In this document: piece by piece, positions 23,896 through 36,267 of the stretch | Numbering within the stretch: position 1 is the first letter of the stretch | How the letters are laid out: the number at the start of each line of letters is the position of its first letter | Assembly (NCBI RefSeq): GCF_040712315.1 | Contig: NC_134015.1 | Coordinates: forward strand, 25,607,614 to 25,671,613 | Source of the DNA: Castanea sativa | Taxonomy: Eukaryota > Streptophyta > Magnoliopsida > Fagales > Fagaceae | Direction: 5' to 3' | Length of the DNA: 64,000 bases | The notes under the pieces: model-generated | The model's input: the letters and a program-made list of their open reading frames with translations, nothing else | Told to the model about the DNA's origin: nothing | The model's database searches: none | Program-made: the position numbers and the translations under genes

Positions 23896-25177
23896 ACGCT
23901 CTATTTGTTTCAGCATCAAAATTTTCTGGAAAATGGTTCATTTTCCAAAGAGCATTTTCTAGAAAACTATATCATTTTCCAGTGTTTGGTAACAACCTTG
24001 AAAATGAGCTTGAGAATGTTTTCTGGTATTTGGTATGCAAATTTTTATTTTTATTTTTTATATTTCTTGTGTAATTTAAAACATACGTATTATGTAAACA
24101 AACTAATGTAATCAATATTTAAAAAAAAACCAATAATGAATTTGGTTTTCATACTAAAATTTTGACAATAGATACAATAAAAATTAGTTGTCAAATTTTC
24201 ATGATCTCTACCACTCATTTTACTTATATATATGGACAGGAACGTCCACACACACACACACACACATTTATATAGATTAACCATTTGTCTATATACATAA
24301 AATTGACAGGAGAATACATCTTTAATAAGTACAAAATAACAATAAGTTTTCATTGTCTACTCTTTTTGCTAGTACACTAATTGTCTACTATGGTCAACCA
24401 GAAGTCTTTAATATTACTCAAAATTATGTATTTATATAATGTATCTACATAATATATCATCACTACATACTATATGCATAATGTATCTATCAACAAAAAA
24501 GATTATGCTATGTAAAAGTAATTTAGAGCCATATAGACACTATGTTTAAAATTTTCGTCTTTTACTTCATTCATTCTTTCTACTTTTTTATTTTTTATAT
24601 ATTTTTTTAGCACTTTTATATGCAAAAAAAAAAAAAAAAAAACTTATAAATGGAATCCATCAAACCAAAAGTTTCTTAGAGAAAAAAATAAAATCAAGTT
24701 TGAAATTCAAAGTAAAAAATTGAGATTTTGGTAGAGAGGAATGAATAATTACCGCTGCAAATATATTCTCTTTTGTAAGTTGATAGAGAGGAATGAAATA
24801 ATTACTGAGCAATGAGGGAAAAAAAATCTACTCAAAGAACTGTGTTATAAAGGGGAAGAGAAATATGGAGAGAGAATGAGGGAGAGAAATCTATGGAAGA
24901 GGAGAGACCAAAGTGAGTGATAGTGAGGGTGTGAGGAAAGAAAAAGAAAAGAGAAAAGAGAAAGAGTGATAGTGAGAGAGCGTACTGTTAGATAGAGATT
25001 GTTTTCCAAATTTTTTTTTTGGAAAACAAGCTATAAAAAACAAGTCTTATTTTTATTAGGATTTTCCATTGACTAAAGATAGTTTTCCGTTGACCAGTTT
25101 TTTTTTGTACTACCAAACATTGGAAAATGTGGAAAACTATCTTTACAGAAAGTTTTCCAGCAAAACAAACAGAGCGT
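23896..25177. mobile_element. ~1.3-kb non-autonomous TIR element
   Basis: The left end ACGCTCTATTTGTTTC is matched by the right end (reverse complement ACGCTCTGTTTGTTTTG). Both subterminal regions are rich in GGAAAA/TTTTCC motifs in opposite orientation. The interior has a (CA)n run (about 24248-24266) and A/G-rich stretches but no coding. The target-site duplication is unresolved. Confidence 0.7.
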
Positions 25178-25285
25178 AAACAATTGATCTAAGAGACAGA
25201 TGCTTATAGTTTCCAAATAACATCAAAGGTTTTTGTCAGTCAAATATTATCAGGGTAGGTTTGCCTCAAGGGTCTAAATTTCTCT

Positions 25286-25420
25286 TACTCAAACCCCAAG
25301 GGTTGGTCTAGTGGTTCTCGAGGCTTCATCCTATTCCTAGTGGAACTTTTTTTTTTTTTTTGAAGCCTATTCCTAGTGGAACTTTAGCCTTAGGCAGTTG
25401 TGACCAATAAACTGATTGAA
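25286..25420 (+). mobile_element. Fragment of a tRNA-related SINE
   Basis: CCCCAAGGGTTGGTCTAGTGG resembles the 5' tRNA-like part of a plant SINE. A T-run and a repeat of CCTATTCCTAGTGGAACTTT follow. No tail or target-site duplication was established. Confidence 0.4.
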
Positions 25421-25549
25421 GAACAGAAGATTCTAACAGCTATATTCCAGCTCAGCTACTAAACGGCTGCGTATGAGTTAATATAAACGGGGACATTTGG
25501 TTAATGGAAATTCATTCACTTAAGTTGAGTGGCATCGTTGATTGATTTA

Positions 25550-26028
25550 CTAAGAGGCTCTTTGGTAATGTATTTTGAATAACAGTTTTTAGTGTTTAAT
25601 CAACGTTACATGTAAAATTCGTTTGGATACAACTGAAAACTGTAAACATTGTAGTAAAATAATTTTTAAATGTGTGAATAGTGCCGTGAGACCTATTTTT
25701 AATGAAAAAGTTACTAAAAAGTGAGGTTTGTGAGTTTCATAAACAGTGCACGAAACCCACTAGTGTGCAGAAAAATAAAAAATCACAGCTATAAAAAGAA
25801 AGGCATGAAACGCCAAAAGTGCAATGTTCATAAGCCCAAATGCACTATTTATGTCCCATGAACAGTGCAAGGGGCGCTGAAATGAAAAAAAAAAAAAAAA
25901 GGGCAAAACACTAGATGCAGTTTCATTCGGATCCAAATGCAATAGTATTCTCACGCACTTTTTCATCTATACTTATTTCTAAAAAATACAAACAACGTTA
26001 CTAAAATAACATTATCAAGCAGGCCTTA
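25550..26028. mobile_element. ~0.5-kb TIR element (MITE, possibly hAT-like)
   Basis: The left end TAAGAGGCTCTTTGGTAATG is mirrored by the right end (reverse complement TTAAGGCCTGCTTGATAATG). The interior holds ACAGTGC/GCACTGT-type motifs in both orientations. No coding. Confidence 0.6.
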
Positions 26029-26526
26029 ATTAAAGCCGACAATACAGTGTTTGATAAATACGTATGGACAAGTCAGCCTCATCTTCTTCCCTGTTCTTCG
26101 TTCTGCAAACTTTCGCTTCCAGTTTTCTTGATCATATACGGTTTTTTTTTTTGGGATCTAAAAGCCTAAGCTTATTGTACAGCTCTATATAAAGAGCATT
26201 TACTCTTTGTAAATTCAGTTACTCTGTTCTGCTTTTCATTCCACCATTGTTACTCTGAATTTCCTCGAATCTCTACAAAAACCACGTATTTTCATTAAGA
26301 ATGACTCGTCCTACGCATTTTTTGTTTTATTAACAGGAAGAGCATCATGATTGTTACACTGGCTAAATTCTGATTTCAAAATCTTCTAGCTTATCTAATC
26401 CCCTGCTTCTTACATTGTTTATAATATTGCATAACATATAGCATATAGTCACATGGTACAATTTAGTATCTTACATATATATGCGTAATCATAATCAAAA
26501 TCAAAATCAAACCCAGAAACTACCCT

Positions 26527-26572
<46 letters not shown>

Positions 26573-26690
26573 TGGATTTATTTGAGAGTGAAAGACAGAG
26601 AGAGGGCGAGTGAGGGGAGTACAAAAGCCAAAGTTTTGTTTAGGGTAAAACGGGAGTTGATTATTTAGTTAAGAAAAAGTGCAAAACCAG
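26029..26690. other. Spacer with a (GA)n microsatellite
   Basis: A pure (AG)n tract of about 40 bp occupies 26529-26568. Surrounding sequence shows no supported gene. Confidence 0.6.
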
Positions 26691-26859
26691 CAAATTTTTT
26701 ACAATTTTTTGACACAACTGTCACATAGTAGAATACTTGGACATAGCAGAGTGTGATTGGTGGAAAAAAAAAACAAAGGTAAGTTCATGTGTAAATAATA
26801 GTTAATTACTCACAGTTTGCCACACCAGAGTTGCGGCAAAAAAATTACAAAATAATTTG
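26691..26859. mobile_element. ~170-bp MITE
   Basis: The left end CAAATTTTTTACAATTTTTTG is paired with the right end (reverse complement CAAATTATTTTGTAATTTTT), with GACACAACTG and CCGCAACTC just inside. Too short to encode anything. Confidence 0.6.
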
Positions 26860-28362
26860 TGGTCACTGAACTACTTTTAATTAATTCAGCTCAAGTGCCC
26901 ATGTCAGCCTTTTTTTTTTTTTTTCTTCAATGTTTTTCAAAAAATTTCTCTCAGTTTTTTAGGAGCCTAGAAATACTAATTTACCAATATGTTACCATGA
27001 CAATTCTCCTAAGCCCAAGCACTTATGCCTTATTTGGATTGAAGGGGAAGGAAGAAGAGCAAGGGAGAATAAAGTAGAATTGACTGAATATTAGACATAT
27101 TTCTAGCCAACTCTTCTCTACCCTTCACCATTCTCTCTCAATTCAAATGGATCATTAATGCCTTCAGAGGTACAACCATTTATAGGTGCGGTGCTACAAT
27201 TTCATTCATCTAAACTAACAAGAGTTAAATATTTTACTATGGATATCCAACAAGTTAACCACAACTATCATATTTGAACGAGTTATCTCAAACAATGAAG
27301 ATGTTCCACAAATGTAAATTTGTATTAATGAATGAGCGGATACAATTCTCAGTATTTATAGTTTATTACAAAGGAAGAATCCTTTGATTGGATCTCCTAG
27401 AAAAAGTCCTTGATTAAAAAATTGTTCAAATATAGTATTGATTCAAACCCAAAATGTCCTCCACTTTGATTGGAAAGTAAATTGAAAGATCTTTGTAATG
27501 AAATTGCCATAAATTTACAATTGTGCGCCTGTTAGATACTCTTCATTCTTCATTTGTCTTTTGTGTTATTCATGAGTGTTTTGAATGTTCTTCGTAATTG
27601 AATATTTTGTTGGAGGAAGTTCCACAGTTGTAGGGCTTGAATCTAACAAATATTCTTTGATTGATTATAGTTCTTGAAGTCTATGGATTTTTTGGAATTT
27701 GATCTGGTAGAACTTTGTGATTTAAAAATGATGATTTAAATGAATGTCTTTCATATTCGAAGATTTAGTTGAAGTAATTATTTTGGGTTGTAGAACTTGA
27801 ATCCTGTAACAATTTTGAAACGGTGAAGTTCTTGTAGGCTTTGTAGCTCACTTTGACAAAGTTTCAAATCTTCTGCTCTCCTCCCTCGAGAGTCGAGATT
27901 GATGGGTGCCTTTATTTACAAGAGTTTTGAAGAGATTTAATGATACATTGTTGATTTGATTGGTGACACATCATAATTTTAATTAGAGGACTTTTAAACC
28001 TTGTTTTTCAAGTAACACAAGACATTATTTGATTTGTCAATATTTCTTAATTTACGTAACATATAGCAATGCTAAATTAGTTTGCATGTGTCATTTTTAA
28101 ATTAAGACATTGACAAGTTTCAACATGTGATTGACTTAGAGAATTTCCATTAGTCTCTAAATAACAATAATTAGACCTACTAAATAGCACTTGGCCCTTT
28201 TTAGTTATATTATAATCTAGACTAAATTATACTTTTGACCCTTAAAAGTTATAATTATTTTGATCCATTAAGTTTTAGAAAATTTAGTGTTTTTTCTATT
28301 TACTTTATTAAATTGTGAAAATACTATGTACATTCTTTAGATTTTTATACTATGTAGATTCT

Positions 28363-28369
<7 letters not shown>
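26860..28369. other. Spacer, possible LTR-like sequence, no gene seen
   Basis: On the minus strand, about 27648 to about 27296 looks like an LTR (starts TGTTAGATTCAAGCCC, with an AACTATAAATACTGAG promoter-like motif), but no target-site duplication or partner could be fixed. Nothing else was recognised. Confidence 0.35.

Positions 28370-28410
<41 letters not shown>
28370..28410. repeat. (AT)n microsatellite
   Basis: A pure AT dinucleotide run of about 40 bp directly abuts the tandem duplication at 28411. Confidence 0.95.
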
Positions 28411-28416
<6 letters not shown>

Positions 28417-28838
28417 ACCAATCTATTATTTACATTTTAATAACTAATAAATGACCCCAGGTCTAACTCAAAACTTGAACTCTTCCTTAATTTTCCAGGA
28501 TCTTTTTTTACTATTGAGATTTTAAGACATAGATTTTTTTTTTTTTTTAATCTTATGACTTAAGAGGAAAAGATAGAAATACAACATTGCTTCCAAAATC
28601 ATTAGATGTGTTCACAAATGGAGCTTTAAAAAACCAATCTATTATTTACATTTTAATAACTAATAAATGACCCCAGGTCTCAAAACTTGAACTCTTCCTT
28701 AATTTTCCAGGATCTTTTTTTACTATTGAGATTTTAAGACACAGATTTTTTTTTTTTAAAATCTTATGACTTAAGAGGAAAAGATAGAAATACAACATTG
28801 CTTCCAAAACCATTAGATGTGTTCACAAATGGAGCTTT
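28411..28838. repeat. Two-copy tandem duplication, ~214 bp each
   Basis: Copy 1 is 28411-28626 and copy 2 is 28627-28838. They are nearly identical, differing by a small deletion (GTCTAACTCAAAAC against GTCTCAAAAC), poly-T length and a few substitutions. Copy 2 ends at the stop codon of the minus-strand RRM gene, so the duplicated unit is that gene's 3' flank or 3' UTR. Confidence 0.93.
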
Positions 28839-29776
28839 CAATCACAACGTAGGTTATACCGGTCCGCTAAGCGACGAGCAGTTCCATCAACCATGATGTT
28901 GTCTATCACTTCATGCTTCTTGTAATTTGCGTTAAGAATATCTTGCTGATATTTTGCAAGATTCTCTTCTTCTTGCAGTTGTTGCTACAACAAGAAATTC
29001 ATCTAATAAGTTAAACATTAAAGAACTAGTCTTATGCTTATTTTGAGGAAAATTATTTTCGACACTTTATGTTGTTTCTCTTTTCTAGTCGAGTTAGGAT
29101 CATTTTCCTAGTTGATTTAGAATCTTATTCTCTAGAAAGCAAAAGTTATTTTGAGAGGTTCTCTATTTTCTTTACCTACTCTAAGCCTCGGATTCTTGTT
29201 GTAGTTATTTTGTGTTACAGATTTTACTTCTACATACCTATGCTGCATTATAGATTCAATATCTGCTCCAAAAAATCATGTAATAAAACAAAATGCAATA
29301 AATAATATCAAATCAACGAAAATTACCTTTAGTAAGAACGCAGATTGAGCAGCGTTTAACATGGTAAGGTCCTTAATTTTCTGTGCAATTTTAAAATCAG
29401 AATTATTTTCATCCAACCATTGGCACTGTATTGTTCTACCAGGCATTTTCGGGCGATCATCAAACATATTCACTTCTGCAGGACGAGCCCTCACCGGCCT
29501 TGGCATCCCAGACACCATAAAATAATGGTGGGAGGTCATAGATACAACAGCTTCAGCTTGCATTAAGTCCTCCATCTCCACCAATGCGCATTGCGGGATG
29601 CTCCTTGGTTCGATATAATTTGGAATGAAACGAACACTCTTCACATTCCCAAACTGATTAAGAGCAGATCTCACCACAGGTTCAGTGACATGTGGTGAGA
29701 GGTTATCAAGATAAACCGTTCGCTTCACTTTCTCTTCAAACGCAGCATAATCAGCTTGGGTTGACGGTGATGCCAT
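28838..29776 (-). CDS. RRM-like protein resembling EDM3/AIPP1 (ASI1-immunoprecipitated protein 1)
   Basis: Two coding exons. Exon 1 (29776-29327, 150 codons) ends AAG|GTAATT; exon 2 (28984-28838, 48 codons plus TGA) follows TTGTTGTAG; phase 0; 198 residues in all. The N-terminal half is a short RRM-like fold: VKRTVYLDNLSPHVTE (about 17-32) as the RNP2 strand, then NVKSVRFIPNY and an RNP1-like CALVEME strand. MPRPVRARPAE and a charged C-terminal helix (KYQQDILNANYKKHE) follow. From memory of the family this resembles Arabidopsis EDM3/AIPP1, which works with ASI1 and EDM2 on heterochromatic introns to control distal polyadenylation; that role is inferred by homology and was not tested. The frame is intact. 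The ATG chosen is the first in frame, starting MASPSTQADYAAFEEK. Confidence 0.85.
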
Positions 29777-30988
29777 TTAGGTTCTGGAACATAGAGAGCC
29801 GGAGATGATTGGCTGCGTTTGAAGAGAAGATGAAGTCACAAGACTTGGAACACACACAGCCGGAGCTTTGGTGAAGATAAAGGAGACAACAGCCGAGAAT
29901 CAATTGGTAATTTTATATTATAGTTTGGCATATATGAAGCAAAACAATTCCACATACATATGCCAAGATAGAACCGCCAAGTTAGCCACAATCATATCAT
30001 ATTTGAACGAGCTACCTTGGCGTCAGTTTTAGACCTTCAACCCACGGAATACGAGGGGTGTTACCAAATATGTATTCCTTGACCATTTCCAACTAAGAAA
30101 CCTCCACCTTATTAAGTGACGGTATCTCTCTACTGCTCATAATAGTATAATATACTCTATCAAACCCAAGAATGAGATTTGGTTTTTTTTCCATGAGTAT
30201 ATCTTATGCACTACTATATTTAACAAGTAGTTGTTAAATTACAGATTGTTTTAAAAGTTTAAGCTGCTAGGAAATTGTGAATTTAGTTACTTAACCATTT
30301 TAAAAAAAATTCTTCTTTATGGACTTCAACTTCCTCTTAATAAGTGAGGCCTAACACGTGAGATTTTTAACATTTTAAATGAGATGTAGAATAAAGACAA
30401 ATTCAAGATCTCCCAATACCATGTTAAAATATTAAAAATCTCACGTATTGAGCCTCCCTTATTAAGGGGATGTCTAAGGTCTCTAGGCCCACATGTGAGG
30501 GAGATTGTTAAAATTATGGTTAAATAATTAAATTTATCTTCAAATAGCTTAATTTTTTCCATAATTCTAACCGTAGTAGCCAACTTAGTGAGTTGTTATC
30601 CTTGTATTTATGAAAACTCATACCCTTGTAAGAATTTGGATGGCATAAGGTATCTAGTTTACCATTACAAAGGTTTGGTTTCCACCTGAATTATCTTGCT
30701 AAAGGCTAAAGTATGCACTAGTTTGACAAGAATTGTTAGGGTAGTAAATGAATCAAGCCATTCGTAAACAACTCAGACTCGGTTTGATAAAAAACTCGTT
30801 TATATTTGATTGGTTATAAATAAGCTAAGCTTGATGCTTAGTTTTAGTCTTGTTTAATAAACAAGACAAGTCTAAGCAAAACCATTTGTTCATGAACAAC
30901 TCATGAGCTATACGGCTTGATACAAAAAAAGTCAAGCATACTCTTTTTTTTTTATTCAAAATAGAAATTCTATTTTAGCTTAATCTAA

Positions 30989-31025
<37 letters not shown>

Positions 31026-31368
31026 GTTTCTTCCTAGAGAGTTGAACCCTGACCCTTGCCCCTTACACCCCATAAGCACTTATACATATGGAGTGACCAT
31101 CGCACTAAGGGTGTGTGATGGTAAGCATAGACTCATTAGTGGGCCACTTCTTTCTAAACTGACCAAAAACCACTTTAGACTTTAGTTACATATTTTTTTT
31201 TATATTAAAAATAAGAATTTAAGTGGGTCACATATGATCCTTTCCTATCAACCATCTAATATAAAATTATGAAATATGTTGGTATTTTCCCATCACAAAT
31301 AATACAATATCTTATACAATTTCTTTACGGTTCTTTCCATAATTATATTACTTGTTTATATCAAGAAA
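29777..31368. other. Spacer upstream of the RRM gene, repeat remnants only
   Basis: About 30400-30570 resembles the 3' half of the TRIM at 48297-48575 (AAAATCTCACGTATTGAG, CCCACATGTGAGGGAGATTG, then a decayed LTR). A (TG)n run occupies 30990-31022. About 31030-31130 has SINE-like fragments (GAGTTGAACCCTGACCC). No additional gene seen. Confidence 0.5.
30400..30572 (+). mobile_element. Decayed TRIM-like remnant
   Basis: Order and motifs parallel the TRIM in the ALKBH10B intron: a TCTCACGTATTGAG stretch, CCTTATTAAGGGG, a GGCCCACATGTGAGGGAG polypurine region, then TGTTAAAATTATGGTTAAAT. The 5' LTR is not clear. Confidence 0.45.
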
Positions 31369-33823
31369 GGTTGAAAAATGTGCCAAGGATTTAACTCAAT
31401 GGAGTAAAAGAAGTTTTGGGAATGTCAGAAGATCTCTAGTAAAAAAAAGGAAGTTGTTGGCTCAAGCAGAAAGACTAGCAATTACCTTTGATAGCAACTC
31501 ACGTGTTAGATAGCTTTCTCAAGACCTCATGGAATGGGAAGTTCAAGCAGCATTGAAGAAAATGGCTTCTTTGAAACTCCTGGCCCGGACGGTATGTCTC
31601 CTCTCTTTTACCAAAACTATTGGTCTCTTGTTGGTAATGATATTACACAATCTATTCTTTCATACATTAACACTGCATCTCTCCCTCAACCTTTAAATTA
31701 TGTTTTTTTAACTCTCATCCCTAAAGCTAAAAATTCTGAGAGAGTAGGGGATTATATACCTATTAGTTTGTGTAATGTTCTCTACAAAAATTTTTCCAAA
31801 AGAATTCTGTCATCTATTATTTCAAAGCACCAGAGTGCTTTCACCAAGAATCGTTTGATCTTAGATAACATTCTTGTAGCCTTTGAGACTTTACATAGCA
31901 TGAGCAAACATAACTCAAGGAATACTGGGTTCATGGCTCTCAAGCTTGACAGGAGCAAAGCTTTTGATAGGGTGGAATTGACTTTTTTGGAGGCAGTAAT
32001 GCGTAAATTGGGCTTTAATGAGAGGTGGATAAATCTCATGATGGTATGTGTCAAGTCTGTTACTTACTCTATCTTGATCAATGGGAAACCAAAGGGCTTC
32101 ATTTAACCCTCAAGGGGCATTAGGCAAGGCGATCCTCTCTCGCCATTCCTCTTCTTGTTATGCACAAAGAGGCTGCATGGTCTTATTTCCCAAGCAGAGA
32201 GAAAAGGTAGTATTAAGGGTTTCTCTTTGAGTAAGAGAAGTCCTAGTTTAACCCATTTACTTTTTACAAATAATAGTCTACTTTTTTTAAAGCTAATAGG
32301 GATGAATGTCAACAAGTTTTGGGTATCTTGACTGCTTATGAACAAATCTTTGGGCAACAAGTGAATTGGAATAAAACGGCTCTTTGTTTTAGCAAATCTA
32401 CTATGGTGGATAGCAAACAGGAAATTAAAGAATTGTTGGGAGTTCTTGAAATCAAGCAATATGAGAAATACTTGTGCTTACCTTCACTTGAGGGAAGAAG
32501 GAAAAAAGCAAGCTTCCACTACATAAAAGAAAGGGTTTGGAGTAAGCTTCAAGGTTGGGAAGAGAAGCTTTTATCACAGGTAGGGAGAGAAATCCTGATC
32601 AAAGTGGTCGTCCAAGCCATCTCAACTAACACCATTAGTTGCTTCAAGTTACCATTGGGACTTTGCAAAGATATTGAGAAACTTGTCCGTAATTTTTTGT
32701 GGGGCCAACGGGGAGATAGACAAAAAATCCACAGGATTTAATGGAAGGAAATGTGCATTCCAAAAATTGAAGGGGGTATGGGGTTCAAAGACTTTACTCT
32801 CTTTAAAAGTGCTCTATTGGCTAAGCAAACATGGCAGCTGCTACATAACAAAAACACATTATTTTACAGAGTATTTAAGTCAAAATTCTTCCCTAATTGC
32901 TTGGTGATGGATGCTAAAGATTCACAGAATGGCTCTTATGCATGGAGGAGCATTCTAAAGGGTAGAGATGTTATAAAAAATGGAGCTAGATGGAGGATAG
33001 TCAATGGAAATCCAGTCAACATTTGGTCTGAAAATTGGCTTCCCTCTCTGAGTTATCTAAAAATCCAGACCCTATTGACTGAAGATGCCCAAGAGGTTAC
33101 AATGAGTTCGTTTATCAACCCTTTTGCACGACAGTGGGATGTGGGACTTCTAAACAATTCTTTTAGCCCCACTGAAGTCGAATTAATATTGAAAATCCCC
33201 CTGAACAATCACTACATAGAGGACGTTCTTTATTGGCCCCATGTCTAGTCCGGGGTATACTCAGTCAAGTCTGAATATCAGTTCCTAAAGAGCCAAGAAA
33301 GGCAACCACAGGTTGCCCAAGAAGTTTCTACCCAGTCACACAATTTTTGGAGTAAAATCTGGGGCCTAAAAGCTCCAATTAAAGTTAAAAATTTCATATG
33401 GAGGGCATGTAAGAATTCTATCCCCACCAACATGAATCTTGTTCGGAGAAATGTGATTGAGAGTGGTTGCTGTGGACTGTGTTTACAGCAGGAGGAAGAT
33501 GTCTTACATGCTATCTGGTCTTGCCCGTGCCTTGATGGGGTGTGGAATTGTGATGCTCAATGGAATTTTCGAGATGGTAAGACTTTCCTTAGCTTCTCAA
33601 ATCTGGTAAGCTTCATAGTGGAATCAGACCTCAATTTTGAACTCTTTGCCACGGTCTCTTGGTTCATTTGGAATTGGCATAATCTAGTCAGAACCTCTTC
33701 TCCAGCTCTCCCTCTTGATCAGGTGTTTCACAGCGCTCTTACCTCTCTTCAAGAGTAACAAGATGCTCAACCATGCCTCCCTCCCTCTCTACCTAGATCG
33801 TTTTCTGCCTGGAGACTTCCATC

Positions 33824-34131
33824 TGTTAGAGATATATTAGCCTATTAGCATAAGCCCAAGCCTAATTCTACTTTGTGTGCAAGCCAAGTTTCCTACTTGT
33901 ACTAGAAGTCTATTAGTTTAGGGTTTAGTCTACTATATATACACATGTTATGGTTCATTGTAACACAGGATTTGTACTACACTCTAATATATTATTGATG
34001 TAGCCCTTTAGGGTTTCCTCCGTGGATGTAGGCCGTTAGGCTGAACCACGTAACCCTCGTGTGTTATTGTGTTCTATACTTTATGTTTTCGCTTCCGCAT
34101 CAACATAGTGTATCAATGCTAATATTTAACA
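33824..34131 (+). repeat. 5' LTR of the Copia element
   Basis: 308 bp with TG/CA termini and a TATA-like CTACTATATATACAC at about 33930. The primer-binding site TGGTATCAGAGCC follows immediately. It does not match the 3' LTR. Confidence 0.9.
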
Positions 34132-34168
34132 TGGTATCAGAGCCAGGTTTTCCTAGGACCTGTGGGTT

Positions 34169-36079
34169 ATGGGCCCACCACGCTTCCGTGCTTCTCTATC
34201 TTCCTCTTCTGTCTTAGATCTATTTCCAGATGAGACACATATTCCTTCTGTAGCTGCTCTTGACCCTCCTATAGCTGATCCTGATCCTCCTGTAGTTGCT
34301 CTTGATTCTCCTATTGACTTCTCTGCCCAACCACCAGAAATCCTTGATCCCTTTCCTAATTCCCCCTTTAATGAACAAGTGGAAGATGAACAGATCGAAG
34401 ATGAGCTACCCAACCCTGATCTTGGTTCCCCTGCTCCTGCTCCGCCTGAAGATCATGCACAAGACATTCCACCTCGTCACTCAACTCGGGTAAGGTCCAT
34501 TCCTGCACATTTACTTGACTATCATTGTTACACTGCCCTTGCTACACAACACGAGCCTCACACCTATCGTGAGGCTTCCACTGACCCTTTATGGCAGATT
34601 GCAATGAAAGAGGAACTTGATGCATTATCTAAAAACCATACTTGGGATTTGGTCACTCTCCCCCCTGGGAAATCTGTGGTTGGTTGTAAGTGGATCTACA
34701 AGATTAAGACTCGCTCTGATGGGTCCATTGAGCGCTACAAAGCTCGTCTTGTTGCAAAAGGTTTTACACAAGAGTATGTGATTGATTATGAAGAGACCTT
34801 TGCTTCGGTTGCTCGTATCTCTTCTGTTCGTGCCCTCTTAGCTGTTGCTGCTGCCAGTAAATGGGATCTTTTCCAGATGGATGTCAAAAATGCATTCCTT
34901 AATGGGAATTTAAGTGAAGAAGTTTATATGCAACCTCCTCCTGGTCTCTTTGTTGAATCAAACAAGGTTTGTCACCTTCGACGTGCACTTTATGGCCTTA
35001 AACAAGCTCTACGTGCTTGGTTTGCCAAATTCAGCTCTACCATCTCTCGTTTGGGTTACATGGCCAGTCATTATGATTCTGCCTTATTTCTTCGTCGCAC
35101 TGACAAAGGCACTATTTTACTTCTCTTGTATGTGGATGATATGATCATAACTGGTGATGACCTTAGTGGCATTCAAGAACTCAAGGATTTTCTCAGTCAG
35201 CAGTTTGAGATGAAAGATCTTGGACATCTCGGCCTACTTCGGGGTCTTGAAATCACTCATTCTACGTATGGACTTTACATTACTCAAGCCAAGTATGCCT
35301 CTGAACTCTTGTCTAGAGCTGGACTCACTGATAGCAAGACTGTTGACACTCCAGTCGAGCTTAATGCGCATCTGACTCCCTCAGGGGGGAAACCATTGTC
35401 TAATCCCTCTCTTTACAGACGCTTAGTTGGCAGCCTAGTTTATCTTACTGTTAGTCGTCCAGACATTTCCTATGCTGTTCACCAGGTGAGCCAGTATCTG
35501 TCTGCTCCACGATCGACTTACTATGATGCTGTTCTGCGCATTCTTCAGTACCTAAAGGGCACTCTCTTCCATAGTCTTTTCTACTCTGCTCAGTCTCCTC
35601 TTGTTCTCCATGTATTTTCTGATGCCAATTGGGCAGGAGATCCCACTGATCGCAGGTCCACCATTGGTTATTGCTTTCTTCTTGGTTCTTCTCTAATTTC
35701 TTGGCGAAACAAGAAACAAACTCATGTGGCCCGTTCTAGTACTGAAGCAGAATATCGTGCCCTTGCTGATACCACATCTGAGCTTCTTTGGCTACGATGG
35801 CTTCTCAAAGACTTAGGTGTGTCTACATCATCTGCTACTCCTCTTTATTGTGACAACAAGAGTGCCATTTATATTGCTCACAATGATGTCTTCCATGAAC
35901 GGACTAAACACATCTAGATCGATTGTCATTTTATCCGTTATCATCTTGTCCATGGTGCTCTCAAGCTAATCTCAGTCTCCTCTACAGATCAACTTGCAGA
36001 TATTTTCACCAAGTCACATCCTAAGGGACGCCTTCGTACTTTGGTTGACAACCTCAAGTTGGTCTTACATCCACCTTGA
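34169..36079 (+). pseudogene. Copia pol remnant: reverse transcriptase and RNase H
   Basis: An open frame of 582 codons (34169-35917); its first Met is incidental, because the pol 5' part is deleted. Residues 1 to about 125 are the acidic, proline-rich integrase-RT linker. The RVT_2 domain follows, with GCKWIYKIKTRSDGSIERYK, MDVKNAFLNG, LYGLKQALRAWF and the catalytic YVDDMIITG. The RNase H part has FSDANWAGDPTDRRS, ARSSTEAEYRAL and YCDNKSAIYIA. A TAG at 35915 interrupts HERTKHI just before the usual IDCHFIR, and coding-like sequence continues to about 36079. RT motifs are well kept, so decay is recent, but the element lacks gag and integrase and is not autonomous. Confidence 0.92.
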
Positions 36080-36092
36080 GTTTGAGGGGGGC

Positions 36093-36267
36093 TGTTAACA
36101 TGTATAATGTTGTGGGCTTTAGGCCCAACTAGTTTACTTGTATAGCACTCTTACTTGTACTACACTCATATTTACTCATACTGCACTCATATGCCTCCTA
36201 TATAAAGGCACTCATGTATATTCTTTCAGTGAGAAATACAATACTATTGAATTCAGTATTTCTAACA
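36093..36267 (+). repeat. 3' LTR of the Copia element, of a different family from its 5' LTR
   Basis: 175 bp starting TGTTAACATGTATAATG and ending TCAGTATTTCTAACA, with a TATA-like CTATATAAAGGC at about 36199. The polypurine tract lies directly upstream and the CCATC duplication directly downstream. Confidence 0.9.

Larger units (their letters stand above)
33824..36267 (+). mobile_element. Truncated Copia LTR element with dissimilar LTRs
   Basis: Flanked by the perfect 5-bp duplication CCATC (33819-33823, 36268-36272). The 5' LTR is 33824-34131 (308 bp, TGTTAGAGATAT...TATTTAACA), followed by a tRNA-Met-type primer site TGGTATCAGAGCC at 34132. The internal region lacks gag, protease and most of integrase. 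The polypurine tract TTTGAGGGGGG (about 36081-36091) precedes the 3' LTR, 36093-36267 (175 bp, TGTTAACATGT...TTTCTAACA). The two LTRs are of different length and sequence, apart from their TGTTA...AACA ends. The element sits in the LINE between its zinc-binding and RNase H-like parts. Confidence 0.9.

Noticed and set aside
25760..25966. 68-codon minus-strand hydrophobic frame
   Set aside because: Lies inside a MITE and its phenylalanine run comes from poly-A.
31534..31590. MGSSSSIEEN... as a genuine protein start
   Set aside because: This is the LINE frame shifted by a small indel; the true upstream frame (VQAALKKMASLK) joins PGPDG only after a frameshift.
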